Shown here: positions 1 to 8,456 of the stretch, one piece after another
Position numbering within the stretch: the first letter of the stretch is position 1
Layout: each line of letters begins with the position of its first letter
Source: Natrarchaeobaculum aegyptiacum
Lineage (GTDB): Archaea > Halobacteriota > Halobacteria > Halobacteriales > Natrialbaceae
DNA length: 64,000 nucleotides
NCBI RefSeq assembly: GCF_002156705.1
Contig: NZ_CP019893.1
Coordinates: 2,418,001-2,482,000, forward strand
Direction of reading: 5' to 3'
The notes under the pieces: generated by a model
The model's input: only the letters and a program-made list of their open reading frames with translations
Database searches by the model: none
What the model was told of the DNA's origin: nothing
Position numbers and translations under genes: made by a program

Positions 1-1459
1 GCGCGGCCGAGCCGAGTCGGCGCACACCACGGGCTTCGGCGTAATAGTGAGCGAGGAAGGATCCGTCCGGATCGTAGCCCGACAGCAGCATGCTCTCGTC
101 GAGGGCGTCACGGTCGGTCGTCTCGATGCGCGTCTCGCCCTCGTAGGCCTCCTCCTCGTCGGCGATTGCGTGGAACATCTCGCCGGTCTCGGGGACGTGG
201 ACGACCCCCATCACGGGGACGCCGTCGCAGAGCAAGGCGATCGAGATGGAGTAGTTGGGGTTGCCGTGGGCGAAGTTGCCGGTGCCGTCGAGTGGGTCGA
301 TGACCCACTCGTATGCGCTGTCGCCGTCGACGTAGGCGCTCTCCTCGGAGAAAATGCTGTGGTCGGGAAACTCGTTTTCGACGACCGTCTTGATGATCCG
401 ATCGGCCTGGTGGTCGGCCTCGGTGACGATGTCTGACTTGTCGGTCTTGTACTCGACGCCCTCGATCTGGCCGTGGAGCTCCCGCAGGGGTTCGCCAGCG
501 CTCCGGGCGGCCTCGATGGCGATGTCGCGGGCGCGTTCGACGATCGTCGGGTCGCGCTCCCCGATCGTCGGTTGTCCGTCGAGTAACTCCCGCGGCCCCG
601 GGTCGTCGACGTCCCGGGCTCCCCACCCGAGTTTGTCGGTGATCGCCGTGAAGTAGGGGTCGTCGTAACTCGTCCGGACGACGTGGGCCCGCCGCTCGGC
701 ACCGGTCACCTCGATCACGGTGCCCGCCGAGAGGACGTTGTGCGCGCGACCGCCGTCGACGAGCACGCTCGCGGTTCCTCGAGTCACGATCTCGAGGTCG
801 GTCGTCGGGGCGACGACCATCGGTCGGACGCCCATCCGGTGGGTGTGCAGCGGGACGATCTGGAGCGTGTGGTTGTTCACGGGGTAGTGTAACGGCCCCT
901 CGGCAGACAGCGAGATGCCCGTCGAGCCGGTCGGCGTCGACACCGCCAGTCCCGACCCCTCGAACTCGCCGACGTACTCGCCGTCGGCGAACACCTCGAG
1001 CCGGGTCACCTTCCGCTCGAAGGGATTCTCCGGGGGGACGTGCTGGATCATCACGTCGTTGATCCCCGTCGCCCGGAGGCCGCTGGTCTCGACGCGAACC
1101 TGCTGGCGGCTGTCGACGGTCGCTCGTCCCCGGAGTACTTCGTCCAGGGCTGCTTCGAGGTTCTCGATCTCGACGCGTGCGAGGAACGCGAGGGTCCCGG
1201 CGTTGACGCCGAGAATCGGGATATTTCGCGGGGCGAAGGTCTTGATTCCCTCGAGGAAGGTGCCGTCGCCACCGATAGTGACGCCGAGGGTGGCCCGGCT
1301 CTCCTCGTAGACGTCGCCGACGTCGTCTCCGACGCCGACGGCTGCGAATCCGACGTCGCGCTCGTCGGCCCAGTTTCGAAGTCGCTCGAGAGGCTCGTCA
1401 CTGTCGGGGCTCGCGATGGCGATGATCTCGTCGGTGGTCGCAAGACGTCGGCCGTGCAT
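1..1459 (-). CDS. NAD kinase / inositol monophosphatase-family fusion (3' end cut by window edge)
   Basis: The N-terminal half is an NAD kinase domain: GGDGTFL at about residues 63-69, an NAGTLAFLA segment, and a TPTGSTG loop near residue 190. The C-terminal half is an inositol-monophosphatase/FBPase-type phosphatase, seen as an EES segment followed by WVIDPLDGTGNFAHG near residue 385, which carries the metal-binding Asp residues. The kinase would make NADP from NAD; the phosphatase half could act on NADP(H), inositol phosphate or fructose bisphosphate. A methanogen enzyme with NADP phosphatase fused to NAD kinase is known, with the phosphatase first; here the kinase comes first. The ATG at 1459 is chosen because the kinase domain begins right after it and a TATA-like AAAATATGTA lies about 33 bases upstream (1488-1497). 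The frame runs off the left edge, so the C-terminus is missing. Confidence 0.88.
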   Translation of the reverse strand, partial: MHGRRLATTDEIIAIASPDSDEPLERLRNWADERDVGFAAVGVGDDVGDVYEESRATLGVTIGGDGTFLEGIKTFAPRNIPILGVNAGTLAFLARVEIENLEAALDEVLRGRATVDSRQQVRVETSGLRATGINDVMIQHVPPENPFERKVTRLEVFADGEYVGEFEGSGLAVSTPTGSTGISLSAEGPLHYPVNNHTLQIVPLHTHRMGVRPMVVAPTTDLEIVTRGTASVLVDGGRAHNVLSAGTVIEVTGAERRAHVVRTSYDDPYFTAITDKLGWGARDVDDPGPRELLDGQPTIGERDPTIVERARDIAIEAARSAGEPLRELHGQIEGVEYKTDKSDIVTEADHQADRIIKTVVENEFPDHSIFSEESAYVDGDSAYEWVIDPLDGTGNFAHGNPNYSISIALLCDGVPVMGVVHVPETGEMFHAIADEEEAYEGETRIETTDRDALDESMLLSGYDPDGSFLAHYYAEARGVRRLGSAA

Positions 1460-1528
1460 CGTTGACCTCTCTGAGGAGGGCATCGTACATATTTTCTTCC
1501 CCTCTCGGCGTCCGAAAAACTGCGGTAC

Positions 1529-1545
1529 AGATAAATTATATTTGA
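1529..1545 (+). promoter_or_regulatory. TATA-box promoter of the CBS-domain gene
   Basis: AT-rich TAAATTATATTTG in an otherwise GC-rich intergenic region, about 45-60 bases before the ATG at 1590. It fits an archaeal TATA box giving a short leader. The same region serves the divergent gene starting at 1459, which has its own TATA-like box nearer to it. Confidence 0.5.
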
Positions 1546-1589
1546 TACGTTTCGAAACGACTGTATGGGCGAACCACGTCGGGTACCGT

Positions 1590-2045
1590 ATGTCCGTACT
1601 CGAGATCGCTCGAGACACCGTCGTCACCGAAGCGCCGGATACCTCGATCGCAGACGTCGTCCGGACGATGCAACGTGAGTCCGTCGCAAGCGTCGTGATC
1701 GTCGACGACGACGATCCCGTGGGCCTCGTCACCGACCGGGACCTCGCGATGCTCGTCCTGGACGCCGAGTTCGATGCCGAGGAGACGCCGATCTCCGAGG
1801 TCGTGCCGACGAATCTGGTCACTGTCGACGCCGACGCTGGCGTCTACGACCTCGTCCAGTTACTCTCCGAACAGGGGGTCCGCCGGGTTCCGGTGGTCGA
1901 CGACGGCGACCTCGTGGGCATCATCTCGCTCAGCGACGTCGTCGTCTTGCTCGGGATGGAACTCCAGCACGTCGCGACCGCGATCCGGACGGCCGCACCG
2001 GCGTACGAACAGTCTGCCACGTCGTTCTACGACGACCTCGAGTGA
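1590..2045 (+). CDS. CBS-domain protein
   Basis: A 151-residue protein made almost wholly of two CBS repeats. The first holds SVASVVIVDDDDPVGLVTDRDL and the second GVRRVPVVDDGDLVGIISLSDV. A Bateman pair of this kind binds adenosyl ligands (AMP, ATP, SAM) and acts as a small stand-alone energy or ligand sensor in the cytoplasm; the ligand cannot be told from sequence. The start at 1590 is preferred over a longer in-frame reading because the CBS fold begins immediately after it and the TATA box lies just upstream. It is transcribed away from the NAD kinase fusion. The C-terminal tail (about 25 residues, ending FYDDLE) is outside the repeats. Confidence 0.85.
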   Translation: MSVLEIARDTVVTEAPDTSIADVVRTMQRESVASVVIVDDDDPVGLVTDRDLAMLVLDAEFDAEETPISEVVPTNLVTVDADAGVYDLVQLLSEQGVRRVPVVDDGDLVGIISLSDVVVLLGMELQHVATAIRTAAPAYEQSATSFYDDLE

Positions 2046-2104
2046 GCCGCCGACCGTCGCGTCGCGGGCAATCGAATCCACTACTCGAGACTCGATTCGA
2101 CCCG

Positions 2105-2491
2105 CTAGTCGAGACTCGACTCCACTCGAATACTCGAGCCGAGGTACTTCGAGAGCACTTCCGAGACCGACTCGGCGTTGAACGCCTCGAGGTCGTCGGC
2201 GATGGCCTCGCCGAAGGCCTCACGGTAGGCCGTGTCCATCTGGAGCTCACGGAAGGACACTGACTCGACGGGTTCGCCGAGCCAGTCTTCGGCGAGCGCA
2301 CAGGCGTACTCGTGGTCTGCGACCTCGCCGCGCCAGAGGGTATCCCGGAAGAACAGCCAGCCGTGGCTCCCCGGTTTCGGTGCCTCACGAAAGAGCGTCA
2401 CAGTCGTCTCGGCGCTCTCGGGAGCGATCGAGACGGTCTCGTCGACCGCCTCGAGTCGGACCGTCGCGCGGAAGACGTAACGCCCGTCCAC
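2105..2491 (-). CDS. LWR-salt family protein (conserved haloarchaeal, unknown function)
   Basis: A 128-residue soluble acidic protein with a central FFRDTLWRGEVADHEYACALAEDWLGE block. I recognise this from haloarchaeal genomes as the protein called LWR-salt protein after that LWR motif; no biochemical role is known to me. No signal peptide or membrane segment is visible. It lies 4 bases after the stop of the pterin carbinolamine dehydratase gene and on the same strand, so the two are very likely co-transcribed, the only functional hint the context gives. Confidence 0.75.
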   Translation of the reverse strand: MDGRYVFRATVRLEAVDETVSIAPESAETTVTLFREAPKPGSHGWLFFRDTLWRGEVADHEYACALAEDWLGEPVESVSFRELQMDTAYREAFGEAIADDLEAFNAESVSEVLSKYLGSSIRVESSLD

Positions 2492-2495
2492 TTGC

Positions 2496-2786
2496 TTACC
2501 CCTCTCGTTCGCGTCGCTCGGTCTCGATCAGTTCGGCCATCTCGAGGTCCTGGTCTGTGATGCCGCCTGCCTCGTGGGAGGTCAGTCGGATCTCGACGTC
2601 CTTGTAGCCGATGACGATCTCGGGGTGGTGGAACTGTGCCTCGGCGATCTCGCCGACCATCTGCGCGAAGTTGACGCCCTGCAGGTACTCTTCGAACTCG
2701 TAGGTGCGAACGATCTCGTCGCCCTCGCGGGCCCACTCCTCGGGAAGTCCGGCATCGATCTCGTCGTCTGAGAGTACGTCACCCAT
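2496..2786 (-). CDS. 4a-hydroxytetrahydrobiopterin dehydratase (pterin-4a-carbinolamine dehydratase)
   Basis: A 96-residue protein with the family signature: QFHHPEIVIGYKDVEIRLTSHEAGGITDQDLEMAELI, in which the HHPE pair and the later conserved His form the active site. It dehydrates 4a-hydroxy-tetrahydropterin, recycling the cofactor of pterin-dependent hydroxylases; in archaea it may act on other pterins. The frame is open for 11 more codons upstream, but ATG at 2786 (MGDVLSDDEIDAG) matches the usual length of the family. It precedes the LWR-salt gene by 4 bases in an apparent two-gene operon. Confidence 0.9.
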   Translation of the reverse strand: MGDVLSDDEIDAGLPEEWAREGDEIVRTYEFEEYLQGVNFAQMVGEIAEAQFHHPEIVIGYKDVEIRLTSHEAGGITDQDLEMAELIETERREREG

Positions 2787-2888
2787 AGGCGGGCGAACGA
2801 AGCGCATGCAAATAACCATTGTGCCGGCGGCCGGTCGGCTACAATTAACCCTTCTTCGAGCGGCCGAACTCCCTCGAGAACTGTTAGG

Positions 2889-4259
2889 TCAGTCGTCGTC
2901 CGACTCGACTGTCAGCGCCTGTCGGTCGCGCCGCGATTCCTCGTCCTGGACCCGCATCGACGCGTCTTCTTCGTCGAGTTCGGGGTCGAACAACTGGAGT
3001 GCGGTGTTGATCGTGCTCCAGTCGTCCTCGGCGGCAGCCTCACGCAGGCTCTTGGTCGGCGGGGCGAGCAGGTGACTGACTAACGCGTCGGCCATCGAGG
3101 TGACGACCTCGCGCTGCTCGTCGGTAAAGTCGGCGCTTTCTGCGCTCTCGAGTCGGGAGAACGCCGTCTCGAGTTCGCGGCGCTTGAGCCGTTCTGCGGA
3201 CTCGTACATCGCGGCGATGACCTCGTCAGCGCGGGCGCGTTTGTACTGGTCACACAGCAGTGCGTACTCGTAGTCGATCATCGCCTCGACCTCGCGTGCG
3301 GCGTCGGCGCGCTGGGCGCGGGTCTCTTCGGTGATCGTCTCGAGGTCGTCCAGGTCGTAGACGGTGACGTGTTCGAGCGCGTCGGTCGCGGGGTCGACGT
3401 CCCGGGGCTGACCGAGGTCGACGACGACCTGCGCTCGGCTGGCTGCACCGCCGGACGCTCCCCCCCGTTCGAAGTGGTGAGCATCGAGCACCGGGTCGGT
3501 GCTCCCGGTGGCCGTCACGACGACGTCGGCCCGGCCGGTGACCGTCTCGAGCGCCTCGAGCGGGATGCCCTCGGCGTCGACGTCGTCGGCGTCCCGCGCG
3601 AGTTCGGCGGCGAGGTGGTCGGCGTTTTCGGCCGTCCGGTTGGCGATGAGCAGTTCGTCGACGCCGGCGTCGGCGAGGCTCCGGCCGGCGAGTTGCCCCA
3701 TCTCGCCGGCCCCGACGACGAGCGCGGTCGCACCCTCGAGCGCGACGATTTCGCGGGCCTTCCGGGTCGCCGCCGAGCCCAGCGAGACGACACCCTCGTT
3801 GATCGCCGTCTCCGTCCGGGCGCGTTCGCCGACGTGGATCGCCTTGGTGACGGCGGCCTCGAGCATCTCGCCGATACCGTCAGCTGTCCGGGCGTCTTCG
3901 TAGGCGTCTCTGACCTGCCCGATGATCTGATCTTCGCCGACGACGACCGACTCGAGGCCGGCGGCGACACGTAGCAGGTGTTGCAGGCTCTCGTCGTGGT
4001 CGCTCACGATGAGCGCGTCCTCGTCGACGGCCGCAAAGAATCGTTCGAGTGCGGCCTGACCGACCGCTGTATCGGGAGCGACGACGTAGGCTTCGACCCG
4101 GTTACACGTCGAGAGGACGTACGCCTCCTCGACGCCGGGCCTCGAGCAGAGTGACTCGACGCCAGCCTGCTGGCTCTCTGGGCTCGCGACGGCGAGGTCG
4201 TCGACCCCGCCGGACTCGTGTGTAACTCGCGCGCCGATAACGACACCGGCCGATCTCAC
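2889..4259 (-). CDS. hemA: Glutamyl-tRNA reductase
   Basis: A 456-residue enzyme that reduces glutamyl-tRNA(Glu) to glutamate-1-semialdehyde, the first committed step of tetrapyrrole synthesis. The catalytic cysteine sits in VLSTCNRVEAYV (Cys52). The substrate helix DESLQHLLRVAAGLESVVVGEDQIIGQVR follows, then a Rossmann NADPH site (ALVVGAGEMGQLAGRSLADAGV) and a C-terminal dimerisation helix. Its ATG overlaps the stop of the upstream siroheme gene by 4 bases (ATGA), so translation is probably coupled. The long charged C-terminal tail is typical of haloarchaeal versions. Confidence 0.96.
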   Translation of the reverse strand: MRSAGVVIGARVTHESGGVDDLAVASPESQQAGVESLCSRPGVEEAYVLSTCNRVEAYVVAPDTAVGQAALERFFAAVDEDALIVSDHDESLQHLLRVAAGLESVVVGEDQIIGQVRDAYEDARTADGIGEMLEAAVTKAIHVGERARTETAINEGVVSLGSAATRKAREIVALEGATALVVGAGEMGQLAGRSLADAGVDELLIANRTAENADHLAAELARDADDVDAEGIPLEALETVTGRADVVVTATGSTDPVLDAHHFERGGASGGAASRAQVVVDLGQPRDVDPATDALEHVTVYDLDDLETITEETRAQRADAAREVEAMIDYEYALLCDQYKRARADEVIAAMYESAERLKRRELETAFSRLESAESADFTDEQREVVTSMADALVSHLLAPPTKSLREAAAEDDWSTINTALQLFDPELDEEDASMRVQDEESRRDRQALTVESDDD

Positions 4260-4912
4260 GCCCCATCACCACCGGTAGCGAACTGGTCCCCGAGCACGTC
4301 CTCGATCACTTGAGATGTCTTTGGAGTAGCGATACGTAAAGCTGTCCAATGATCCGGCGAACTGGCAACGTCGGCGAGGATCGCCCGTCGCCGTTCGGGG
4401 TCGACCCCGCGTTCTGCGAGTTCCGCCCGGAGTTCTGAACAGACGCTCGCCATCGCTCCCGCTCCCTCGAGCGTGTCCTCGAGTTCCCGTCGCAGGTGTT
4501 TGCTCAGCGCCGGGGCCTGCCCGCCGGTCGAGATGGAGACGACGACGGGATCGTCACGGACGGTGGCGGGGACGACGACGCTGCCCGGATCGCGCGATCC
4601 GGATCGATCGGCGCGGTTTACCAGACAGTGTTGCTCGCGGGCGGCCGTCTCGACTGCGTCGTTGATCGCCTCGTCGTCGGTGGCGGCGACGACGAGCGCT
4701 GGCTCGAGGCGGTCGATCCACTCTGTGACCTCCTCGGAATCGGGGGCGACCCGGACGAGGGAGGCGTCGCCGAAGTCCCGGTCGGCGAACGCGGGACTGA
4801 GAACGATCACGTCCGCCTCCCGAGCGAACCGACGAGCCTTTCGAGCGCCGACCGGACCGCCGCCGAAGACGAGTACCCGGGCGTCGGTGAAGTCGTGGAC
4901 CAGTGGAATCAT
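4256..4912 (-). CDS. Precorrin-2 dehydrogenase / sirohydrochlorin ferrochelatase (siroheme synthase N-domain type)
   Basis: A 218-residue CysG-N/Met8-like protein. The N-terminal Rossmann motif VLVFGGGPVGARKARRF binds NAD, followed by CLVNRADRSGSRDPGSVVVPATV and the sulfate-site region VSISTGGQAPALSKHLRRELE. It oxidises precorrin-2 to sirohydrochlorin and may insert iron. In archaea siroheme is the precursor for heme by the siroheme-dependent route, which fits operon pairing with hemA (4-base overlap). The open frame extends 38 codons further upstream, but ATG at 4912 (MIPLVHDF) is the usual family start, directly before the first beta strand. Confidence 0.9.
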   Translation of the reverse strand: MIPLVHDFTDARVLVFGGGPVGARKARRFAREADVIVLSPAFADRDFGDASLVRVAPDSEEVTEWIDRLEPALVVAATDDEAINDAVETAAREQHCLVNRADRSGSRDPGSVVVPATVRDDPVVVSISTGGQAPALSKHLRRELEDTLEGAGAMASVCSELRAELAERGVDPERRRAILADVASSPDHWTALRIATPKTSQVIEDVLGDQFATGGDGA

Positions 4913-5048
4913 GCGTGTTATGTGGTCGGTGAGTTCGACTGTATCGATCCGACTGCTTTCGTCTGGCCTAGGGCCGGTGAGATAAAAGGAACTCGGCCCA
5001 TTCTGTCCGCGTGGGAACGGCCACACCCGATACCCGCTCGCGCCCGGC

Positions 5049-5100
5049 GTGACGACCCGCCCCAGGGCGGCCAGTCACCAACTCGTCGCTTCGCTCGAGT
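5049..5100. repeat. Double hairpin between siroheme gene and DUF5778 gene
   Basis: Two adjacent inverted repeats fill the region just past the 5102 stop codon. The first is nested: GTGAC (5049-5053) pairs with GTCAC (5074-5078), and inside it CCGCC (5057-5061) pairs with GGCGG (5066-5070). The second is ACTCG (5081-5085) with CGAGT (5096-5100); its loop includes GCTTCGC, whose complement is the very stable GCGAAGC mini-hairpin. It could be a terminator for the leftward DUF5778 gene or a mobile palindromic element like those at 46.4-46.6 kb. Confidence 0.45.
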
Positions 5101-5101
5101 C

Positions 5102-5506
5102 TCAGTCTCCCTCGACGCCCGTGACCTCGAAGCCGAGGTCGCGAATTTCCTCGAGGATCGCCTCGTGGTCGGCGCTCGCCTCGTAGTACATCACGATGTG
5201 GAACGCCCCCTCCCGGAGGAGTTGCTGACACTCCCAGACGAACTCCTCGTCCTCGAGGGTCAGTCCCTGATGCTGGTTCGACGAGAAGTCCGGGTCGTCG
5301 TTGCCCGAATAGACGAAGCAGTCTTTCGGATCGTGTCCGGAGTGTTCGGCCACGATGTCGCCGACGTCGATCGTCGCCTGCATCATCTGGACGTCCTCGC
5401 TTCCGTCGTACTCGGTGTGGACGATCACCCCGTTGAGCTGGATTTCCCCCGGCTCGAGCAACGCTTTCGTCCGCTGGTAGAGGTCGTGGTCGATAACGTC
5501 GGCCAT
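5102..5506 (-). CDS. DUF5778-family conserved haloarchaeal protein
   Basis: A 134-residue acidic soluble protein (MADVIDHDLYQRTKALLEPGEIQLNG to the C-terminus VTGVEGD) that I recognise as a widely conserved haloarchaeal family of unknown function (DUF5778). It contains SGHDPKDCFVYSGNDDPDFSSNQHQGL in the middle and an alpha/beta C-terminal half. No signal peptide, membrane segment or catalytic motif can be named. ATG at 5506 is chosen over the one 8 codons upstream because homologues, as far as I recall, begin with the DLYQRTKALL helix close to the N-terminus. Confidence 0.75.
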   Translation of the reverse strand: MADVIDHDLYQRTKALLEPGEIQLNGVIVHTEYDGSEDVQMMQATIDVGDIVAEHSGHDPKDCFVYSGNDDPDFSSNQHQGLTLEDEEFVWECQQLLREGAFHIVMYYEASADHEAILEEIRDLGFEVTGVEGD

Positions 5507-5694
5507 TGCCCGAGACGAGTCGGCCCGCACTCATAGCGGTCACGATTCCCGGCGCGCCGATCGGACCCCGGCAATCGCGTCCCCGACTCTCGAGAGTCAC
5601 TCTCGATCGCTGAAACGCATTGGTGTGTTGACGAGTATCACGCACAGAGAGTCAAGCGCAAAACACATAGCCGTTCGTTTCGTCCGTTCGAGCG

Positions 5695-6633
5695 ATGAAT
5701 CGCTGGCTCCGTCGGCACGTCGACGCGATCTACGAGCGGGTGCTCTCGAGGGAGATTTCCGGTGCACCGACCCACGTCGCGGTGATTCAGGACGGCAACC
5801 GGCGTTACGCGCGCCGGCGGGGCGGCGACGCCCACGAGGGCCACCGCGCGGGCGCGAAGACGACCGAACGGGTCCTCGAGTGGTGCCAGGAAGTCGGCGT
5901 CGAGGAGCTGACCCTGTACGCCTTCTCGACCGAGAACTTCGAACGGCCGCCCGAGGAGCGCGAACAGCTGTTCGACCTCCTCTGTGAGAAGCTCCGGGAG
6001 TTCGCCGACGCCGACCGTGTCCACGAAAACGAGGTCCGCATCCGGGCCATCGGCGACGTCGAGCGCCTCCCGGACCGCGTTCAGGCGGCCATCGACTACG
6101 CCGACCGACGGACCGGACAGTACGACCAGTTCGTGCTCAACGTCGCGCTGGCCTACGGCGGCCGCACCCAGTTGCTCGAGGCCGCCCGTGGCGTCGCCGC
6201 CGACGTCGACGCCGGCGACCTCGAGCCCGCGGCGATCGACGTCGAGACCATCGAGAATCGCCTCTACGAACAGCCGGTCCGCGACGTGGACCTGATCATC
6301 CGGACCGGGGGCGACGAGCGAACCTCGAACTTCCTCCCGTGGCACGCCAACGGCAACGAGGCCGCGGTCTTCTTCTGTACGCCCTACTGGCCGGAGTTCT
6401 CCAAAGCGGACTTCCTCAGGGCCGTCCGCACCTACGAACACCGCGAGGAGTCCTGGCGTCGCACTCGCGCCCGCCGGGCACTCGCCTTACTCGGTGCTCT
6501 CGGCGAGAGCGACCTGCCCGAGGCCCGGTCGGTCGTCGAGCGCTTCCGGGATTCCCTGCCCTCTGCCGAGCGTCCCACGGAGGAAGACCTCCGGGAACCG
6601 GAACTCGAGGGGACCGAACCCGTCGCCGACTGA
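5695..6633 (+). CDS. uppS: cis-prenyltransferase (undecaprenyl/polyprenyl diphosphate synthase family), catalytic subunit
   Basis: A 312-residue enzyme that chain-elongates isoprenyl diphosphate with IPP in cis geometry to make the lipid carrier (dolichol precursor) for N-glycosylation. All catalytic motifs are present: HVAVIQDGNRRYARRRG with the catalytic Asp33, LTLYAFSTENFERP, and LIIRTGGDERTSNFLPWHANGNEAAVFF with its Arg pair. The C-terminus is extended by about 50 charged residues beyond the usual end. A degenerate paralogue lies at 7648-8253, and a DUF92 membrane protein follows at 8457, so this is a polyprenyl-phosphate neighbourhood. Confidence 0.95.
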   Translation: MNRWLRRHVDAIYERVLSREISGAPTHVAVIQDGNRRYARRRGGDAHEGHRAGAKTTERVLEWCQEVGVEELTLYAFSTENFERPPEEREQLFDLLCEKLREFADADRVHENEVRIRAIGDVERLPDRVQAAIDYADRRTGQYDQFVLNVALAYGGRTQLLEAARGVAADVDAGDLEPAAIDVETIENRLYEQPVRDVDLIIRTGGDERTSNFLPWHANGNEAAVFFCTPYWPEFSKADFLRAVRTYEHREESWRRTRARRALALLGALGESDLPEARSVVERFRDSLPSAERPTEEDLREPELEGTEPVAD

Positions 6634-6698
6634 TCGTACTGGCGAGCGAGGCCGGCATGCGGTGGGTTACGTTCGAAACGGACGGCTGATCGACTCGA

Positions 6699-7568
6699 TC
6701 ACAGGACGAGTAGCAACACGCCGTAGCCCGCCGAACCGGCGACGAACGGCCAGAACCGACTCTCGCGGGTTCGCGGGAGTTCGTCTTTGATCGCGTTGAA
6801 GACGATGCCGCCGGTCAGGAGCGCCAGCAACACGGCAACGGTGGCTGGATTGAGCGCGGTGACGCTTGCGACGGCCGCACCGACGAACACCGACGCGGTG
6901 AGCACCCACCGACCGACCTCCTGATAGGCTGCTCGATGGCGTCCCTCGAGCGCCCTGTCGTTGCCGTAGAGGTGGACGGCCATCGCGACGGCGAAGAGAG
7001 TCACGTTGTCCGCTCCGGTCTCGCCGCCCACCAGCGCGTAACCGATGAAGGCGTTGTAGACGGCGAATCCGCCGACGTGCACCCAGAAGACGGGTTCGAC
7101 GTGTGGCGCGGCAGACCCCAGTTCGCCCTCGAGTGTCTCCGCCACTTGCGCGAGGCGCTCGAGGCCGTAGAACAGCGCCAGCCCGAGGAAGGCGATGGCG
7201 TAGACGTGGTGGGCCGCGAGCGTCCAGTCGACGATCCCGGCGCTCACGTGTACCCCCTCGATGGCGGTCCGTCGCTCGTCGAGTTCTGGAAAGAGGTGGA
7301 CGAACGCGTAGACGACGGAGACGCCGCCGGTCGCAGAGAGCGCGGCGTCCTCGGAAACCCCACTCGAGACGGGGACGTGGTCCGGGAGGAGGTGTGCGAA
7401 CGCGACGACGAACACGAGAACGGGGACGAGTATCGAGTCGGTTCCGATCGCAGTCGTGGCCGTGACAGTCTGGCCGATCAACGACGTGAGCGTCACCGCA
7501 CTGGTGAGGTCGGGGCCAGACTCGAGGAGGACGGAACTTCCAGTCCACACCGCGCACACACGCGCCAT
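6699..7568 (-). CDS. Multipass membrane protein, distantly ZIP-like
   Basis: About 290 residues with seven to eight hydrophobic helices: SILVPVLVFVVAFAHLLPDHV, a HVYAIAFLGLALFYGLERL helix, FWVHVGGFAVYNAFIGYALV, and a C-terminal LLALLTGGIVFNAIKDELPR followed by two more helices. The HLFPELDE and GGIVFNAIKDELP segments recall ZIP metal transporters, but the metal-site residues are not clearly conserved, so transport of a metal is only a guess. An upstream extension in frame to 7706 would overlap the next gene; ATG at 7568 is more plausible. It sits between two cis-prenyltransferase genes, but I see no direct link to them. Confidence 0.7.
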   Translation of the reverse strand: MARVCAVWTGSSVLLESGPDLTSAVTLTSLIGQTVTATTAIGTDSILVPVLVFVVAFAHLLPDHVPVSSGVSEDAALSATGGVSVVYAFVHLFPELDERRTAIEGVHVSAGIVDWTLAAHHVYAIAFLGLALFYGLERLAQVAETLEGELGSAAPHVEPVFWVHVGGFAVYNAFIGYALVGGETGADNVTLFAVAMAVHLYGNDRALEGRHRAAYQEVGRWVLTASVFVGAAVASVTALNPATVAVLLALLTGGIVFNAIKDELPRTRESRFWPFVAGSAGYGVLLLVL

Positions 7569-7647
7569 CTCCGGAGGGGGACGGCCCGTGGGCTGGTCGG
7601 CGTTTCCTTGCGGGTGCCGGGTGGCCCGACGGATATTCGAAACGCGG

Positions 7648-8253
7648 TCACCGGCCAAACCGCCGCGAGCGATTGCAGTACTCCCGGACGGCCCGCAGGA
7701 AGTCACGCTTGCGGAAGTCCCGCCAGTTGACGTCGGTGAAGTAAAGTTCCGAGTAGACCGACTGCCAGATCATGAAATCCGAGAGGCGCTCGGCCCCAGT
7801 CTTGATGACCAAATCGGGCTCGGCAGGGAAGACGAGGTGTTCTTCGACCTGCTGGTCGTCGATCGCCGCCGCCTCGAGGTGACCCTCGTCGACGCGTTCG
7901 GCCAGCGTCTGTACGGCGGCGGTGAACTCGTGTTTCCCACCGAGGCCGATCCCGATCCGGATCGGCGCGTCGGCCTGCGTCCGGTCGTCCGGGCCGCGAA
8001 CGGCAATCTCCCGGGGGGCATCGATCGACTCGAGTTCCCGCCGCAGGGCAGGGACGGCACCGGCATCGAGGACGCTCACGTAGACGGTCACCCGGTCTGC
8101 GTACTCGACGGCCCACTCGAAGAAGTCGGTGAGCGTCTCGTAGGCACCGCGCTCGAGCAGGTCGCGTTCGGTGATGACGAGCGCGACGTGTTCGGGTGGC
8201 TCGGCCTCGTGGCGACGGATGCGGAGGGCGAGGTACCGTTCGTAGAGTCCCAC
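7648..8253 (-). CDS. Degenerate cis-prenyltransferase (NgBR/Nus1-like subunit)
   Basis: A 201-residue member of the undecaprenyl diphosphate synthase superfamily in which the catalytic loop is destroyed: HVALVITERDLLERGAY aligns with HVAVIQDGNRRYARRRG of the neighbour, so the DGNRR motif has become TERDL. The C-terminal fold is retained (VIKTGAERLSDFMIWQSVYSELYF, NWRDFRKRDFLRAVREYCNR) and it ends in RRFGR, an RxG-like tail. In eukaryotes NgBR/Nus1 is just such an inactive partner that supplies the RxG tail to catalytic DHDDS, and a two-subunit enzyme has been described in methanogens. I infer a regulatory partner of the enzyme at 5695-6633. It could instead be a weakly active enzyme. Confidence 0.82.
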   Translation of the reverse strand: MGLYERYLALRIRRHEAEPPEHVALVITERDLLERGAYETLTDFFEWAVEYADRVTVYVSVLDAGAVPALRRELESIDAPREIAVRGPDDRTQADAPIRIGIGLGGKHEFTAAVQTLAERVDEGHLEAAAIDDQQVEEHLVFPAEPDLVIKTGAERLSDFMIWQSVYSELYFTDVNWRDFRKRDFLRAVREYCNRSRRFGR

Positions 8254-8456
8254 GCGAACTGGTTCGATAGCTGACCCTATACCGGTTTCGAGAGCTCTCG
8301 AGCGCCGGAGGTCCTCACGGCGCGACCCTTCCCGGCCCAGTCTCCGGTGACCTCGTCAGGCGTGAAACTTGCTCGAGAGAGCCGTTCTGTCCCGTTTGCG
8401 GCCACGGCCGAGGTTCGGGAACCTTCAAGTAATCGCCACAGAAAGGGACCCGTATC

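Noticed and set aside
6699-7568. Firm assignment as a zinc (ZIP) transporter
   Set aside because: The segments only loosely resemble ZIP helices and lack the histidine pattern of the metal site, so the call was kept to a ZIP-like membrane protein.
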